A stretch of DNA of 64,000 bases from CAZYJR01 sp964647905 (GTDB taxonomy: Bacteria > Desulfobacterota > DSM-4660 > Desulfatiglandales > HGW-15). The translations under genes and the position numbers were made by a program. The stretch covers positions 1 to 64,000 of the forward strand of contig CAZYJR010000001.1 in NCBI GenBank assembly GCA_964647905.1, written 5' to 3'. Below, in pieces: positions 15,981 through 24,145 of the stretch; positions within the stretch are counted from its first letter, which is position 1, and every line of letters starts with the position of its first letter. Below the pieces are notes generated by a model. It made no database searches. It was not told the DNA's origin and saw only the letters and a program-made list of their open reading frames with translations.

Positions 15981-18475
15981 GCCGTGCCGCCGCACCGGTC
16001 GCAGCTCTGGGGCCTTTCCTGCTTCGCCTCCTGGGGGCCTTCGGCCGCGAACTTCTTCAGGCCCTCGGCCAGCTCCTTCAGTTTTCGGTCCACCAGATCG
16101 TTTATGCTCCCCTTGGGGTAGGTCCCGTCCGACTTTCGCCTCCCCGCCCTCTTGCCGGTGAGGATCTCTATTCCCTGGTCGATGGTCTTGACCGCCCAGA
16201 TGTGGAACTTCTTGTCCTCCACCGCCTTTATCACGTCCTTTCTGAGCATCAGGTCCTTGGTGTTGGAAGCGGGGATCAGGACGCCCTGCCTGCCTGTCAG
16301 CCCCACCTTGCGGCAGCAGTCGTAGAAGCCCTCGATCTTTTCATTCACCCCGCCTATGGCCTGGACTTCGCCCTTCTGGTTGACCGAGCCGGTGACCGCT
16401 ACGTACTGGCGGAGGGGTACGCCTGAGAGGCTGGAGAGCAGCGCGTAGACCTCGGTGGAGGATGCGCTGTCCCCGTCCACGCCTCCGTAGGACTGCTCGA
16501 ACGCTATGCTGGCGCTCATGGTCAGGGGCTTTTCCTGGGCGTACTTGTGCCTGAGGTACCCGCCCAGGATCAGCACGCCCTTATTGTGGGTCTTGCCAGA
16601 GAGGTCCGCCTCCCGCTCGATATTGACGATGCCCGATCTTCCCATGGAGGTGGACGCGGTGATCCTGGAGGGCTTGCCGAACGAGTAGTCTCCCAGGCTA
16701 TAGACCGCCAGGCCGTTTACCTGCCCCACACCTTCCCCGTCCACGTCGATCAAAAGGGTCCCGCGGTCGATCATCTCCTGGATGTGCTCCTCCACCAGGT
16801 TGGAGCGGTATACCTTGGCCTCCATGGCCCGGTCCACGTGCTCATCCCGTATGGCCGGGGACTCGTCCATTCGGGCCCAGTAATCCGCCTCCCGGATCCG
16901 GTCGGTGATCTCCGGGAAGCTGGTGGAGAGCTTTTCCTGCCGCCCTGTCATGCGGACCGCCTCCTCCACCATGGCGGCGACCCCGGACCGGTCAAAGGGC
17001 CTCAGGCCGTCCTCGTCGGTCTTCATCTTGATGAACTCGGCGAACTGGTGGACGGCCCGGTCGGTCTTGTCCATGGCCGTATCAAAGTCCGCCCTCACCT
17101 TGAATATCTTGCGGGTGTCCTCGTCGAAATGGAGGAGCAGGTGATAGATCCTCTCGTCCGAGATCACGATCACCTTGGTGTGCATGCGTACGGGCTCCGG
17201 TTTGAGCCCGGAGGTGGTGAAGAGGTAGAAGGGATCATAGGTCTGTATCTCCATCTCTTCGGTCTTCAAGGCCCGCTTGAGCGCCGGCCACACTCCCGGC
17301 TCCAGCAAGGCGTCCATCAGGTTGATCACCAGGTACCCGCCGCTCGCCTTTACAAGTGAGCCCGCGCGGATCTTGCTGAAGTCCGTTCGCCAAATGCCGC
17401 TCCTATCAACGACCCTCTCAATGGTTCCGAAGAGGTTGCGGTAGGTCGGGTAGGACTCCACGATCACCGGGACCGAGTCCAGCTCCGAGTTGTCCACCAT
17501 GAGGTTCACCTGGTAGGGCTGGAGAGGGTCTCCCTGGGGGGCCATGAACGGAAAGGCCTGGGTTTGGTCCGACTTTCCGTAGGTCTGGAAGACCTTGATG
17601 TTCTCGTCCATGTCCTCGACCATGTCGTCAAGGAACTTCTGGACCTTTTCCCCTTCGTACTTCCGCCTGATCGGGGCTAGGAACTCGTTTACCAGCTTGA
17701 GGAAGAGCATATGGTCGGTCTTTTCGATATTGGCTTGGACCTCCTTTTGCAAGTCCCTCAGCTCCAGGAAGATCTGGTCGATCTGCTCCCTCAGCTCGGC
17801 CTGCTTCTTCTTTAGCTGCTCGAACTCCTCCCTGGGGTATCTCCCCTTCTCCACCATCTGCTCCACCTGGTCCAGGTGCATGGGGTTCCCGTCGATCAGG
17901 GGGACCACCTCGGGCCGCTTTATCTCGCCCATCTGGACGTCCACCAGGGCGAAGCCTTCCTCCCGGACCTTCTTGTCCAGGTCCTTGAAAAACCTCTTAC
18001 CCTTCTTCTCATACTCCTGCATGATCTCTTTCTTGCGGCTCAGGTAGTCCTGGCTCTCGAAGAGGGTGGGCACCTCCTTCTTGAGCTTCTCCACGAACCC
18101 GTGGATGTCCTTCTTGAACCGGCTCCCCTGTCCGGCCGGGAAGCGAAGGAGAACGGGGTTCTCCGGGTTCTTGAAATTGTTTACGTAGCAGAGGTCCTCC
18201 GGGATGTCCCCGCCGTGGGTGACCGCCATCTGCTCGAGGAGCTTGCGCACCGTGGACATGCGGCCGGTGCCGGCGATGCCGGTGACGAATATATTGTACC
18301 CCTGCTTGTCCATGCCCACGCCGAAGCGGAACGCCGCCACCCCTCGGTCCTGGCCTATGATCTCCTTGAGGGGCTTGAGCTCGTCGGTGCTCTCGAAGGG
18401 GAGGGCGGCAGGGTCCAGCCGCCACCTCAACTGATCCAGGGGCACTAGGTAGTCATCGGTTCTCTTCTTGGGCAT
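15977..18475 (-). CDS. Lon-like ATP-dependent protease (AAA_32 family)
   Basis: 832 residues. N-terminal ATPase half with a P-loop GIAGTGRMS (66-74), where Arg replaces the usual Lys as is common in this branch, then a coiled coil (about 150-260). The C-terminal protease domain has the Ser-Lys dyad: S670 in DGDSASSTE and K713 in GGVNEKIEGF. It is distinct from classical Lon because it lacks the long substrate-binding N-domain. A C-terminal SCDRCGG is an added metal-ligand-like motif. It follows hsp20 by 66 nt, so protein quality control under stress is likely. Confidence 0.93.
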   Translation of the reverse strand: MPKKRTDDYLVPLDQLRWRLDPAALPFESTDELKPLKEIIGQDRGVAAFRFGVGMDKQGYNIFVTGIAGTGRMSTVRKLLEQMAVTHGGDIPEDLCYVNNFKNPENPVLLRFPAGQGSRFKKDIHGFVEKLKKEVPTLFESQDYLSRKKEIMQEYEKKGKRFFKDLDKKVREEGFALVDVQMGEIKRPEVVPLIDGNPMHLDQVEQMVEKGRYPREEFEQLKKKQAELREQIDQIFLELRDLQKEVQANIEKTDHMLFLKLVNEFLAPIRRKYEGEKVQKFLDDMVEDMDENIKVFQTYGKSDQTQAFPFMAPQGDPLQPYQVNLMVDNSELDSVPVIVESYPTYRNLFGTIERVVDRSGIWRTDFSKIRAGSLVKASGGYLVINLMDALLEPGVWPALKRALKTEEMEIQTYDPFYLFTTSGLKPEPVRMHTKVIVISDERIYHLLLHFDEDTRKIFKVRADFDTAMDKTDRAVHQFAEFIKMKTDEDGLRPFDRSGVAAMVEEAVRMTGRQEKLSTSFPEITDRIREADYWARMDESPAIRDEHVDRAMEAKVYRSNLVEEHIQEMIDRGTLLIDVDGEGVGQVNGLAVYSLGDYSFGKPSRITASTSMGRSGIVNIEREADLSGKTHNKGVLILGGYLRHKYAQEKPLTMSASIAFEQSYGGVDGDSASSTEVYALLSSLSGVPLRQYVAVTGSVNQKGEVQAIGGVNEKIEGFYDCCRKVGLTGRQGVLIPASNTKDLMLRKDVIKAVEDKKFHIWAVKTIDQGIEILTGKRAGRRKSDGTYPKGSINDLVDRKLKELAEGLKKFAAEGPQEAKQERPQSCDRCGGTA

Positions 18476-18541
18476 GAATGACCTCCTGGGAATCGAATAA
18501 ACCTGGGACCTTGATCAAAGACGCCCGGCAGCGGCGCGTCT

Positions 18542-18991
18542 TCACTCCACCCGGATCTCTATCCCACGGGCGGCCCTGGGTTTGTGCTTGGGGAGCGTTA
18601 TCCGGAGCATCCCGTCGCTGTAAGTGGCGGTGGCCCCGTCAGGGTCGACCCGGCAGGGCAGCCTGATGTTGCGGGTGAAGGAGCCGTACCTGGACTCCAG
18701 CCTCCTGACCGTGCCCCCGGCCTCTGCACGCTCGCTGTGTGCGGCTCCCTGAACCGTGAGGACGTCCTCGGAGGCCTGGACGTCCAGATGGGCCGGGTCC
18801 ATGCCCGGGAGGTGGGCCTGGATCACCAGGCGGTCGCCCCTCTCGAAGACCTCTATGGACGTGGGCGCACCCGCCACAGAGGAGGGTACGTGCGGCATGC
18901 CAAGGTCCTCCCAGACCCTGGCGAAGAGCCGCCCCATGTCCCGCCTGAGCCTGTCCATCTCTTCCTTCTTCCACAAGGTGAGCTCGGGCAT
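18542..18991 (-). CDS. Small heat-shock protein Hsp20
   Basis: 149 residues. The alpha-crystallin domain covers about 45-140, with the LPGMDPAHLDVQA strand, YGSFTRNIRLP and the closing DGMLRITLPK. Small heat-shock proteins bind unfolded proteins without ATP. The ATG at 18991 follows AAGGAGGT; an upstream start at 19051 has no such site. It is the first gene of the leftward operon with the Lon-like protease. Confidence 0.92.
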   Translation of the reverse strand: MPELTLWKKEEMDRLRRDMGRLFARVWEDLGMPHVPSSVAGAPTSIEVFERGDRLVIQAHLPGMDPAHLDVQASEDVLTVQGAAHSERAEAGGTVRRLESRYGSFTRNIRLPCRVDPDGATATYSDGMLRITLPKHKPRAARGIEIRVE

Positions 18992-19149
18992 TGCTTGACC
19001 TCCTTGCCCCATGGGTCCTTTGCCGTGGCTCCGGCGTGAATCATCCTTCACTGTAAGCCGAACAGGGCCATTCTAGGAACCGGGCCCGAAAGAGGCAAGG
19101 CCTTTTCCGGGGCCCTCCCCCCCGCCGCCCCGGGGGTGTCGAGGTCGTA

Positions 19150-19167
19150 CCGCGCCCTTGGGCGCGG
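19150..19167. repeat. Perfect 8-bp hairpin in the hsp20/toxin-antitoxin intergenic space
   Basis: CCGCGCCC (19150-19157) pairs perfectly with GGGCGCGG (19160-19167) across TT. No T-run follows on either strand, so it is not a simple terminator. The intergenic region 18992-19295 otherwise holds only the promoter-like pair listed separately and a run of C and G at 19108-19135. Confidence 0.6.
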
Positions 19168-19174
19168 ATCCCGA

Positions 19175-19204
19175 TTGACCGCCTTTCAAAGTCCATGATA
19201 AAAT
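19175..19204 (+). promoter_or_regulatory. Probable promoter of the toxin-antitoxin pair
   Basis: TTGACC (19175-19180), 18 nt, TAAAAT (19199-19204). Just downstream a CATCAA...TTGATG inverted repeat around two AGTGAGA direct repeats (about 19218-19245) could be the autoregulatory operator usual for such pairs. Confidence 0.5.
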
Positions 19205-19295
19205 CATATCCAAGTGTTCATCAAAGTGAGAAAGTGAGAATTGATGACCGGTTTGCTAAAAGACTTTTGATCAGAGCGGGAAAGGAGATGGGTTT

Positions 19296-19484
19296 ATGTC
19301 AACGGTTATGGAAAAGGAGGATGCACACAAGCTCATTGATAGTATGCCCACTGGGGCTACATGGGAAGACCTTATGCAAGAAATATACGTACGTGAGACA
19401 ATTGAGAGCGGGCTGAGAGACAGCAGCACAGGGAGGAGCAGGGATGTAAAAGAAGTGAGGGCGAAATTCGGTTTGGCGGAATGA
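19296..19484 (+). CDS. Antitoxin of a ParE-type toxin-antitoxin pair
   Basis: 62 residues, acidic and helical, upstream of and overlapping a ParE-like toxin by 4 nt (ATGA), the standard antitoxin position. The C-terminal part (about 35-62) would wrap the toxin. The ATG at 19296 follows GGAGA. Base composition is lower in GC than the neighbours, suggesting horizontal transfer. The antitoxin family is not certain. Confidence 0.8.
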   Translation: MSTVMEKEDAHKLIDSMPTGATWEDLMQEIYVRETIESGLRDSSTGRSRDVKEVRAKFGLAE

Positions 19485-19765
19485 AAGTTCACTGGACTGA
19501 AACGGCTGAAAGGCACCTGGATGCCATCTATGCTCATATTGCTCTGGATTCGCAAGCGTACGCCATTCGAATGGTCGATCGTCTTACCCGGAGATCACAA
19601 CAAATCGGCGGCTTCCCGCTTTCAGGCCGAAAAGTCCCTGAGTTTGATGCCGATCAGATTAGGGAAGTCATAGAAGGTCCTTACCGCATCATTTACCACA
19701 TAAAACCCGATCAGATTGATGTTCTGGCGGTCATACACGGAGCAATGAAAGTGCGGACTTCGTGA
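19481..19765 (+). CDS. parE: ParE/RelE-superfamily toxin
   Basis: 94 residues with the compact ParE/RelE fold: WTETAERHLDAIYAHIA, the middle GRKVPEF and IREVIEGPYRIIYHI, and the final VLAVIHGAMKV. ParE members inhibit DNA gyrase and RelE members cleave mRNA; the REVIEGPYRIIY strand and overall pattern favour ParE, but the target is not proven. It overlaps the antitoxin and shares its lower GC content. Confidence 0.85.
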   Translation: MKVHWTETAERHLDAIYAHIALDSQAYAIRMVDRLTRRSQQIGGFPLSGRKVPEFDADQIREVIEGPYRIIYHIKPDQIDVLAVIHGAMKVRTS

Positions 19766-19829
19766 GAGAAAGGGGCTGATCCGGTCCTGGAACCGGATGG
19801 CGATCCGCCCGAACACCACGTGCGAGAAT

Positions 19830-20144
19830 ATGGATAAAGCCGGGCTCAGAAAGACCAACCACAGGGCCATTGCGGGTTTTCTGCTTCCCTTTGTGACCAT
19901 GGCCGTGGCCTCCGGAGTGGTCCTTTTGAGTCGTTCGGAATCGCTTCCGTTCCCCGTGTGGGTGCCGCTGGTGAGCTTGGTGCCCCTTCTACTGGCCGCA
20001 GGGCTCTATCTGTCCATCCGTTCCCTGCCTTTGATAGACGAGCTCGGCGACAAGGACTATGCGTACTCGGGCTTGGTATTGAATCTTTTTCTCATCTTGA
20101 TGTTCCTGGTAAGCCTCTTTTACTGCCTGCATATCACTTCCTGA
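19830..20144 (+). CDS. Small membrane protein of unknown function
   Basis: 104 residues from ATG 19830; ATG 19797 (115 residues) is possible, as neither start has a good ribosome site. Three hydrophobic segments (about residues 16-32, 44-61 and 78-101) predict an inner-membrane protein. No family recognised. It lies between the toxin-antitoxin pair and the dcw promoter and may be an independent unit. Confidence 0.55.
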   Translation: MDKAGLRKTNHRAIAGFLLPFVTMAVASGVVLLSRSESLPFPVWVPLVSLVPLLLAAGLYLSIRSLPLIDELGDKDYAYSGLVLNLFLILMFLVSLFYCLHITS

Positions 20145-20292
20145 ATTCTTAACGAAGACCTTCAGCATGGACGCCGCACGATGCCGGGCATGTTGAAAAC
20201 AAGGACCCGCAGGCGGTTCCCGCCCGGGGAGGGACCCCGTGACGGAGCAGCCGGGGCCGGCCCGGAAGGTGGGGCAAGAGCGCATTTTTTCC

Positions 20293-20321
20293 TTGACAGC
20301 CCGGGCATTTATTGGTTACAG
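20293..20321 (+). promoter_or_regulatory. dcw cluster promoter upstream of mraZ
   Basis: A perfect -35 TTGACA at 20293-20298 is followed at 17-18 nt by a weak -10 (TTACAG/TACAGG, 20316-20322). It lies immediately upstream of the MraZ boxes, the expected place for the cluster promoter. Confidence 0.55.
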
Positions 20322-20330
20322 GTGTCACAA

Positions 20331-20356
20331 AGTGGATTAAAGTGGCTTAAAGTGGG
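20331..20356 (+). promoter_or_regulatory. Three MraZ-binding repeats
   Basis: AGTGG at 20331, 20341 and 20351 (the last AGTGGG) are spaced exactly 10 nt apart, separated by ATTAA and CTTAA. MraZ is known to bind such GTGG-type repeats upstream of its own gene. The last box ends 9 nt before the mraZ ATG, so binding would block both transcription and the ribosome site. Confidence 0.88.
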
Positions 20357-20364
20357 ACGCGGGT

Positions 20365-20802
20365 ATGTTCAAGGGACGCTCACGGCATACATTGGACGAA
20401 AAGGGCCGGCTGGCCATCCCGGCTCGATTCAAAGAAGTCCTCCAGCAAAAGGGCAATCATTCCCTGGTCCTTACTAATCATGATCGTTGCCTGTGGGCGT
20501 TTTCACTCGACGATTGGCGCGTAATTGAAGAGCGGGCGGCTGATCTGTCCCTTTTCAATCACGCCGCCAACCGCTATCTGCGCTACTTTATTTCAGGGGC
20601 GCAGGAATGTCCACTCAAACAAGGCCGAATCACCATCCCGCCCGACCTGCGGGAGATCGCCGGGCTGAACAAGGAGGTCGTCCTGGTCGGTGAGCTGAAG
20701 ATCTTCGAGATTTGGGACAAGGAGCGCTGGGAGGATGAGTTCGAGAAGGCCAAGCAGAGCTTTCCCCAGGACAGCGAGGCCCTTGCCGGGTTGGGCATAT
20801 AG
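20365..20802 (+). CDS. mraZ: Transcriptional regulator MraZ
   Basis: 145 residues, the normal length, with two SpoVT-AbrB-type halves: HTLDEKGRLAIPARFKEVL near the N-terminus and LKQGRITIPPDLREIAGL in the second half. MraZ forms rings that bind direct repeats and controls the division and cell wall cluster. First gene of dcw; three putative target repeats lie just upstream. Confidence 0.97.
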   Translation: MFKGRSRHTLDEKGRLAIPARFKEVLQQKGNHSLVLTNHDRCLWAFSLDDWRVIEERAADLSLFNHAANRYLRYFISGAQECPLKQGRITIPPDLREIAGLNKEVVLVGELKIFEIWDKERWEDEFEKAKQSFPQDSEALAGLGI

Positions 20803-20819
20803 GGCGGAAAGGATTGCGG

Positions 20820-21761
20820 TTGTCGTCCCACCCGCACCAACCGGTCCTCCTTGAGGAGGCGGTACGGGACCTGATCACCGGGCCCGAGGGCACTTATGTG
20901 GACGGAACCTGCGGGAGCGGCGGCCACAGTGAGGCCATAGGCAGGAGGCTGGCCCCGCCCGGCCGCCTGATCTGCCTGGACCGCGACCCGGACGCGGTCG
21001 AGCTCTGCCGCGCCCGACTGGACTTCATGGGGGAGCGCGCCCTGGTCTTTCAAGCCAATTTCGCCGACCTGGACGGCGTTCTGGAGATCATGGGCCTCGA
21101 GACCGTGAGCGGGGTGCTCCTGGACCTCGGGCTTTCCAGTTACCAGCTCGAACACTCCGGGCGAGGATTCAGCTTCAACCGGGAGGAGCCCCTGGACATG
21201 AGAATGGACCCGGAACAGGGCGGCGAGACTGCCCGGGAGCTTGTGAACGGTCTTGATGAGAAGGAGCTGGAGCGCATCCTCGGTACCTATGGAGAAGAGA
21301 GACAGACCAAACGCATTGCCCGGGCCATTGTCAGGAGGAGGGCCTCCGAACCCATACGCACGGCCCGGGAGCTCGCCGAGCTGGTGAGCTCGGCCGTCAG
21401 GGCGCCCCGGCGTCCCGGGGCCAAACATCCGGCCACTCGAACGTTTCAAGCCCTGCGGATAGCCGTGAACCGGGAGCTCGAGAACCTTGAATCGTTTCTA
21501 GCCCGAATCCCCGAGCGGCTTGAGAGCGGCGGCCGGCTGGTCGTCTTGTCGTACCATTCCCTCGAGGACCGGATGGTGAAGCAGGCTCTCCGCTCCTGGG
21601 AGAAGGGGTGCACTTGTCCGAGGGATTTTCCCGTGTGCACCTGCGGGCGCAGCCCTCTGTTCAGACCCTTGCGCAGAGAAGGCCTGCGGCCCACTGAGCG
21701 GGAGATACAAGGAAACCCAAGGGCCCGAAGCGCCGTGCTCAGGGCCGCGGAAAGGATCTGA
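20820..21761 (+). CDS. rsmH: 16S rRNA (cytosine1402-N4)-methyltransferase RsmH (MraW)
   Basis: 313 residues. PVLLEEAV, VDGTCGSGGHSEAIG (SAM-binding motif I), LLDLGLSSYQLE and the C-terminal LSYHSLEDRMVK are hallmark RsmH motifs. It methylates N4 of C1402 in 16S rRNA. The TTG at 20820 is chosen because AAAGGA (20808-20813) is at the right distance; a TTG at 20814 is the alternative. Second gene of dcw, 17 nt after mraZ. Confidence 0.96.
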   Translation: MSSHPHQPVLLEEAVRDLITGPEGTYVDGTCGSGGHSEAIGRRLAPPGRLICLDRDPDAVELCRARLDFMGERALVFQANFADLDGVLEIMGLETVSGVLLDLGLSSYQLEHSGRGFSFNREEPLDMRMDPEQGGETARELVNGLDEKELERILGTYGEERQTKRIARAIVRRRASEPIRTARELAELVSSAVRAPRRPGAKHPATRTFQALRIAVNRELENLESFLARIPERLESGGRLVVLSYHSLEDRMVKQALRSWEKGCTCPRDFPVCTCGRSPLFRPLRREGLRPTEREIQGNPRARSAVLRAAERI

Positions 21762-21764
21762 GAA

Positions 21765-22130
21765 ATGGGAGCGAACAAGAGACCCAGTGAGTTCAACAGG
21801 CTCAGGAACCGCGGGACCGGCGTGCGGATACACAACGCACGGAGAAAAGAGGACGACCAGGGCCTGACCCCCAAGCAGGTGCTCCTGATCTCGGTCATGT
21901 TCCTTTTTTTCATGATCAGCGGCATCGGCTACGTGTGGTCCAACTTCGAGGGGACCCAGATAGGCTACGACCTGAGCAGGCTCCAACAGAGGGAGATGGA
22001 GCTCAGGGAGCTGAACCGCAAGCTCAAGCTGGAGCTCGCCTACCTCAAGTCGCCCCAGTACCTGGAAGACGCGGCCGGGGAGGCGGGACTGCGCCCGGCA
22101 CAACCCGAGCAGGTGGTCCTTATCAAATGA
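21765..22130 (+). CDS. ftsL: Cell division protein FtsL-like
   Basis: 121 residues: a basic cytoplasmic N-terminus (1-38), one membrane segment (about 39-58, VLLISVMFLFFMISGIGYV) and a periplasmic coiled coil (LSRLQQREMELRELNRKLKLELAYL). FtsL is poorly conserved, but this topology and position between rsmH and ftsI are diagnostic. It overlaps ftsI by 4 nt. Confidence 0.88.
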   Translation: MGANKRPSEFNRLRNRGTGVRIHNARRKEDDQGLTPKQVLLISVMFLFFMISGIGYVWSNFEGTQIGYDLSRLQQREMELRELNRKLKLELAYLKSPQYLEDAAGEAGLRPAQPEQVVLIK

Positions 22131-24145
22131 GATTCACTGAAAAAAAGTGGATCCGTTTCAGAATATTCCTGGTAGCCGGGTTCTTCGTGACCGGGCTCCT
22201 GGGCGTCCTGGCGCGGGGATATCAGCTCCAGGTGCTCAAGAGCGAAGAGCTCGCTTCAATCGCCAAGGCGGGCTACAGCGGCGTTGTGGAGCTCCCTCCC
22301 CGGAGGGGGACCATATTCGACAGGGAAGGAAACGAACTGGCGGTCAGTGTGGAGGTCGCCTCGGTCTACGCCCATCCCAAGCTGGTGAAGGACAGGGGAA
22401 AGGCGGTCAGGGAGCTCGGCAGGGTCCTGGGGATGAGCCCTGAGGAGATCGGCGGGGCACTGGACAGGGAAACCCGGTTTGTCTGGATCAGGAGAAAGAT
22501 CCCGCCGGAGAAGGCGGAGGAGGTTAAGGCCTTGGGTCTTTCCGGCATCGGCACCACTGTGGAGACCAGGAGGTTTTATCCGGGAAGGGAGATCGCGGGT
22601 CACCTGATCGGGTTTTCAGGTACCGACAACCAGGGCCTGGAAGGCCTGGAGCTGGCTTATGACCGCCTGTTGAAGGGCCCAAAGCTCGTCCTCATGCAGA
22701 TGCAGGACGCTCTGGGCCGCCCCTTTTACGTGAGCCGGCCCACCGTCCGGTCGGAAAAGGGCGAGGCCCGGAGGATGCACGACCTGGTGCTGACCATTGA
22801 CAAGCACATCCAGTACCAGGCCCAGGAGGCGCTGGAGCAAGGCGTGAAGAGCTCGGGGGCGAAGAGCGGCCAGTGCGTGGTGGTCGACCCGGACACAGGC
22901 GAGATTTTGGCCATGGCCGTGGTCCCTTCGTTCAATCCCAATGTATTTTCCAATTACGACCCCGCTGAATGGCGCAACCGGACCGTGACCGACTGCTATG
23001 AGCCCGGCTCCACCATGAAGGCCTTCCTTCTGGCCGCGGCGCTGGACAAGAGCGTGGTATCCCCGCAGACCGTGTTCCACTGCGAGAACGGGAAGATGAA
23101 GGTCGCCTCCCACGTGATCAATGACACCCATGAGTACGGGGAGCTCAGCGCCTCGGACATAGTGGTCCTCTCCAGCAACATCGGGGCGGTGAAGATCGGA
23201 TGGAAGCTGGGCTACAGGACCTTTACAGACTACCTGCAGGGGTTCGGGTTCGCCAAGAAGACCGGCATAGGTCTTCCCGGGGAACGGGAAGGCTTCATCC
23301 GGCCCGCGGATCAGGCCAGGCAGGTGGATCAGGCCAACCTTTACTTCGGGCAGGGAATGACCGTGACCTCCGTGCAACTGGTGACGGCCATGGCGGCCAT
23401 TGCCAACGGCGGCAGGCTCATGCGCCCCTATGTGGTAAGGGAGGTTCGAACGCCGGAGGGCGGGGTGGTGGAGCGAATCCCGCCGCAGATGGTCCGAAGG
23501 GTGATCCCCGAGGATGTGGCCCGAAGAGTAGCGCGGATCCTCCAAGGGGTGGTGAGCGAGCGCGGGACCGCGCCCCAGGCGGCCGTACCCGGCTTCAGCG
23601 CCGCGGGGAAGACCGGCACCGCCCAGAAGGTCGACCCCGAGACCAAGAGATACTCCAGGAGCAAGTATGTGGCTCTGTTCGTGGGGTTTGCGCCGGTGGA
23701 GGACCCCAGGCTGGTCTGCCTGGTGATGCTGGACGAGCCCAAAAAGAGCAACTACGGCGGTGTGGTGGCCGCTCCGGTATTCAGCGAGGTCTCCAGATGG
23801 GCACTCAACCACCTGGGGGCCAGGCCCAGACTCCAGCTCGCCCGGACGGAGAATCAGGATCAGGACTCGGTGGAGGTGACGTTCGAGCTGGTCAAGGAAC
23901 AGGCGTCCGGGGAAGAGGCCGCCCGAGTAAGGAACGGCACGGGCCCTGCGGCCGAGCCGGCCGGGCACAGGCTCCTGCCCGACTTCAAGGGGGAGTCCAT
24001 GCGGGAGGTCTTGCGCATGGGCTCTGATCTGGGCCTCCGGGTGGAGGTGGAAGGAAGCGGCCTTGCGGTGGAGCAGTCGCCCCGGCCCGGGGTGGATCTG
24101 AGTCGTGTGAGCAAGGTCAAGGTGAGATTTCACCCGCCCATATGA
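22127..24145 (+). CDS. ftsI: Septal transpeptidase FtsI/PBP3-like, with PASTA domain
   Basis: 672 residues. One membrane anchor (about 11-30), the class B PBP dimerisation region, then the transpeptidase: S295-x-x-K298 in EPGSTMKAF, S350-N351 in LSSNIG, K495-T-G in AGKTGTAQK. A C-terminal PASTA-like domain (about 612-672, LPDFKGESMREVLRMGSDLG) is present, as in SpoVD/Pbp2x-type enzymes rather than E. coli FtsI. It cross-links septal peptidoglycan and starts inside the ftsL stop (ATGA). Confidence 0.95.
   Translation: MRFTEKKWIRFRIFLVAGFFVTGLLGVLARGYQLQVLKSEELASIAKAGYSGVVELPPRRGTIFDREGNELAVSVEVASVYAHPKLVKDRGKAVRELGRVLGMSPEEIGGALDRETRFVWIRRKIPPEKAEEVKALGLSGIGTTVETRRFYPGREIAGHLIGFSGTDNQGLEGLELAYDRLLKGPKLVLMQMQDALGRPFYVSRPTVRSEKGEARRMHDLVLTIDKHIQYQAQEALEQGVKSSGAKSGQCVVVDPDTGEILAMAVVPSFNPNVFSNYDPAEWRNRTVTDCYEPGSTMKAFLLAAALDKSVVSPQTVFHCENGKMKVASHVINDTHEYGELSASDIVVLSSNIGAVKIGWKLGYRTFTDYLQGFGFAKKTGIGLPGEREGFIRPADQARQVDQANLYFGQGMTVTSVQLVTAMAAIANGGRLMRPYVVREVRTPEGGVVERIPPQMVRRVIPEDVARRVARILQGVVSERGTAPQAAVPGFSAAGKTGTAQKVDPETKRYSRSKYVALFVGFAPVEDPRLVCLVMLDEPKKSNYGGVVAAPVFSEVSRWALNHLGARPRLQLARTENQDQDSVEVTFELVKEQASGEEAARVRNGTGPAAEPAGHRLLPDFKGESMREVLRMGSDLGLRVEVEGSGLAVEQSPRPGVDLSRVSKVKVRFHPPI

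Noticed and set aside
22616..24133. 505-codon antisense frame opposite ftsI
   Set aside because: His/Gly/Pro-rich shadow composition, no motif, and ftsI on the other strand is certain.
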